Shown here: piece by piece, positions 25,160 through 26,961 of the stretch
Position numbering within the stretch: the stretch's first letter is position 1
How the letters are laid out: each line of letters opens with the position of its first letter
NCBI GenBank assembly: GCA_016293065.1
Contig: JAEDEY010000021.1
Span: forward strand, 1-26,961
DNA length: 26,961 nucleotides
Source: Bacteroidales bacterium
Lineage (GTDB): Bacteria; Bacteroidota; Bacteroidia; Bacteroidales; UBA3663
Direction: 5' to 3'
The notes under the pieces: generated by a model
Seen by the model: the letters and a program-made list of their open reading frames with translations, nothing else
Database searches by the model: none
What the model was told of the DNA's origin: nothing
Made by a program: the position numbers and the translations under genes

Positions 25160-25238
25160 AAGTTATCAACAATCTAAATAACCTTTTATCAGGCACAAAG
25201 GTTAATAAAACCAACCTCTAAAAGATTGTTGATAACTT
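25160..25238. repeat. Nested inverted repeats with opposed DnaA-box-like sites
   Basis: The 16-base arm 25160-25175 (AAGTTATCAACAATCT) is exactly complementary to 25223-25238. Each arm contains TTATCAACA, one base from the DnaA box consensus TTATCCACA. Inside the 47-base gap, TAACCTTT (25179-25186) pairs with AAAGGTTA (25197-25204). The arrangement may be a DnaA-binding part of oriC or an autoregulatory site for dnaA. Confidence 0.65.
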
Positions 25239-25369
25239 TATCTTATTTCGTCGTAACACTTATCAAATATTACTAAAATTCAAGTATTTAGCTCGTTTAG
25301 AAGCAACTCAATAATATAATACCATTTCCATATTATATCAAGTATTGAAAATCAAGCAAATAGACTTTA

Positions 25370-25400
25370 CCAAATATTTTTGCCAAAATTTCATATTTGG
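25370..25400. promoter_or_regulatory. Palindrome overlapping the dnaA -33 box
   Basis: CCAAATAT (25370-25377) and ATATTTGG (25393-25400) form a perfect 8-bp inverted repeat with a 15-base spacer. The right arm contains the TTTG (25396-25399) used as the -33 box, so a bound protein would block the promoter. It may be an operator; the AT content makes a chance match possible. Confidence 0.4.
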
Positions 25401-25427
25401 AAGTAATAATTTTTTATCATAACTTTG
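25396..25427 (+). promoter_or_regulatory. Bacteroidota-type promoter for dnaA
   Basis: TTTG (25396-25399), 20 bases, then TAACTTTG (25420-25427). Both boxes match the consensus. Transcription would start near 25434, about 29 bases before the ATG. Confidence 0.8.
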
Positions 25428-25462
25428 CATCGTAAAAATTTAGAAAACCCAATCGACAATTT

Positions 25463-26803
25463 ATGAAAGCTCAATTTCAGACACAATGGGAAGAGTGTCT
25501 GCAGATAATCAGCGATAATCTGCACAACGAAGAAGCCTACAATCAATTCTTCGCCCCTATTGAAGCACTAAGCTTTTCGGACAACAAGCTCGAGCTTGGT
25601 GTGCCTTCTCATTTTGTGGTTGAGCAGATTGAACATGAATATCTCGACCTTCTCCGTATGACGCTCAGGCGTGTGTACGGACCTAAGATTACATTACATT
25701 ACCGTACTGCCATTGTAAAAGACGGAGAGATTGATGTCGCTTCGGTGAAAGCTGAAATACCAGAACCTCGTCATGAGACTTATCTTAATCCTAACTGTAC
25801 TTTTGATACTTATTTTGAGGGAAAAAGCAATGAGTTAGCATTAACAGCCGCACAGACAGTTTCTCAGAAGCCTGGTCACAATGCTTTCAATCCATTCTTT
25901 ATCTTCGGCGCCAGTGGTGTGGGAAAGACGCATCTTGCCCAAGCTATAGGTTTGAAGACTCTTGAACTGTTTCCTCAGAAGCGGGTGTTGTACATCACCA
26001 GCCATATCTTCCAAGTGCAATACATCGATGCTGTGCGTAGAAACCAAATCAATGACTTCATCAACTTCTACCAAAGCATAGACGTTCTTATCGTAGATGA
26101 CATTCAGGAATTTGCAGGCAAGGGAAAGGTAGCTACACAAAATACTTTCTTCCATATCTTCAACTATTTGCACCAATCTGGCAAGCAGTTGATTATGACC
26201 TGCGATCGTCCTCCTGTAGAACTTGAAGACCTCGTTCCTCGTCTCCTCACTCGTTTCAAATGGGGTTTTATCGGAGAAATAGAACATCCTGACTACGATC
26301 TGCGCAAAGAGATTCTTAAAGGAAAATGTGCAAAGGAAGGTCTTAATATAGATTCTGAAGTAATTGATTATATTGCTCGTAATGCAACCGACAACGTGCG
26401 AGACCTTGAAGGTATAATAAACTCTCTCCTTGCTCATTCAATCGCCTTCAATCGTCCAATTGACAAGGATCTTGTCTCTCGCGTGATGCGCATGATAGTG
26501 AAGATCAGTACAAAGGTTATTACTTGTGAAAATATCATACAGATCGTACAGAACATATTCGGCATTGATAACAAGACTTTCAACTCAAAGACTCGCAAAC
26601 GAGAGGTAGTATTTGCTCGTCAGGCTGCTATGCACCTCTGCAAAAAGCATACAAGTCAATCAGTGAGCCGAATTGGCATGTATGTCGGAGGTCGTGATCA
26701 TGCCACTGTCCTCCATGCTCTCAAGAGTGTAGATGACCTTCTTGCTACCGATTCAAACTTCAAGGAGAAATATCAAGAAGCTGAGGCATTGCTGCAAGAA
26801 TAA
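25463..26803 (+). CDS. dnaA: Chromosomal replication initiator DnaA
   Basis: A 446-residue initiator that binds DnaA boxes and melts the origin. In order: N-terminal domain (to about 80); a very short linker; the AAA+ domain with Walker A GASGVGKT (149-156), Walker B VLIVDDIQEF (208-217) and an arginine-bearing sensor region RLLTRFKWG; and the C-terminal DNA-binding domain with the signature GGRDHATVLHAL (409-420). The motif RNATDNVRDLEG is typical of the AAA+ lid. The protein is slightly shorter than E. coli DnaA (467) because of the short linker. The start at 25463 fits the family and lies 29 bases after the predicted transcription start. It is monocistronic with a terminator downstream. 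Its position beside box-like repeats supports an origin here. Confidence 0.98.
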   Translation: MKAQFQTQWEECLQIISDNLHNEEAYNQFFAPIEALSFSDNKLELGVPSHFVVEQIEHEYLDLLRMTLRRVYGPKITLHYRTAIVKDGEIDVASVKAEIPEPRHETYLNPNCTFDTYFEGKSNELALTAAQTVSQKPGHNAFNPFFIFGASGVGKTHLAQAIGLKTLELFPQKRVLYITSHIFQVQYIDAVRRNQINDFINFYQSIDVLIVDDIQEFAGKGKVATQNTFFHIFNYLHQSGKQLIMTCDRPPVELEDLVPRLLTRFKWGFIGEIEHPDYDLRKEILKGKCAKEGLNIDSEVIDYIARNATDNVRDLEGIINSLLAHSIAFNRPIDKDLVSRVMRMIVKISTKVITCENIIQIVQNIFGIDNKTFNSKTRKREVVFARQAAMHLCKKHTSQSVSRIGMYVGGRDHATVLHALKSVDDLLATDSNFKEKYQEAEALLQE

Positions 26804-26854
26804 TAACCTATTTTTTAGCCGAAATTTTCCGACCATTAGTATAATCGACATAAC

Positions 26855-26906
26855 AATAAAACAAAAAGAAAAGACAGATTCTTTTCCTTTTGTTTTATTT
26901 CTTTTT
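26855..26906 (+). terminator. Intrinsic terminator after dnaA
   Basis: Bases 26855-26874 pair with 26880-26899 (20 positions, one A-C mismatch) around a 5-base loop, followed by a T-rich tail to 26906. The stem is AT-rich with long A and T arms, so it may work in both directions. The last 55 bases of the window hold nothing recognisable. Confidence 0.75.
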
Positions 26907-26961
26907 AGTACTACCCGTTTTTCGACAGGTTAGTTAATTTGGAATTTATAGTTTACATTAT

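Larger units (their letters stand above)
25053..25462. other. 410-bp AT-rich gap upstream of dnaA, candidate replication origin
   Basis: No gene is seen. The region contains two DnaA-box-like sequences in opposite orientation within long inverted repeats, an AT-rich stretch with ATATAAT/ATTATAT arms (25314-25320 and 25332-25338), a palindrome overlapping the dnaA promoter, and the promoter itself. The mix of DnaA-box-like sites and an easily melted segment next to dnaA is that expected of oriC. Confidence 0.5.

Noticed and set aside
25841..26437. 198-codon minus-strand frame inside dnaA
   Set aside because: It is a reverse-strand shadow of the AAA+ domain coding region with no domain of its own.
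1..26961. CRISPR array, insertion sequence, prophage or tRNA
   Set aside because: No regular spaced repeats, transposase or integrase motifs, terminal repeats or cloverleaf-like sequences were seen by eye.

Overview
The window looks like the chromosome of a Bacteroidota gut- or oral-type bacterium, most likely Prevotellaceae (Prevotella/Segatella). The signs are promoters of the Bacteroidota form (TTTG, a 19-20 base spacer, then TAnnTTTG), little sign of Shine-Dalgarno sequences, a roughly 1,120-residue SecA with a Bacteroidota-type insertion, a DUF4286 protein, a 58-residue Hc1/histone H1-like protein, a Lnb/DUF4105 protein and a GH43 enzyme. No tRNA, rRNA, CRISPR array, transposase or phage gene was seen. 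This is mostly core chromosome.

Layout. 1-992 (-): 5' part of a secreted GH43 glycosidase, cut by the window edge, with a long structured leader and a clear promoter at 1195-1225. 1401-3470 (+): htpG, ended by a 20-bp bidirectional hairpin. 3572-6775 (-): an overlapping three-gene cassette read as nucleotidyltransferase/ATP-grasp fusion, CDP-alcohol phosphotransferase, then HAD protein. It is the best candidate here for an undescribed pathway, probably building and attaching a polar head group. 7003-7179 (+): histone-like protein, too short for usual ORF cutoffs. 7281-16332 (+): closely packed run of a Lnb-like lipoprotein N-acyltransferase, a degenerate alkaline-phosphatase-superfamily protein, secA, folB and an S9 dipeptidyl peptidase. 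16350-23365 (-), read right to left: ROK glucokinase, uvrA, DUF4286 protein, then an EvgS-like hybrid sensor kinase. 23514-24470 (-): LysM glucosaminidase, divergent from cdd (24570-25052, +). 25053-25462: palindrome-rich AT-rich gap before dnaA (25463-26803), a candidate oriC.

How the genes work together. The 7-16 kb run joins export (SecA), lipoprotein maturation (Lnb) and periplasmic peptide processing (S9 peptidase), with folate synthesis (folB) inserted. The right side carries DNA repair, hexose phosphorylation, wall cleavage, pyrimidine salvage and replication initiation. Gene identities rest on motifs read by eye; no database search was possible. Promoters and terminators come from consensus matching and hand folding.
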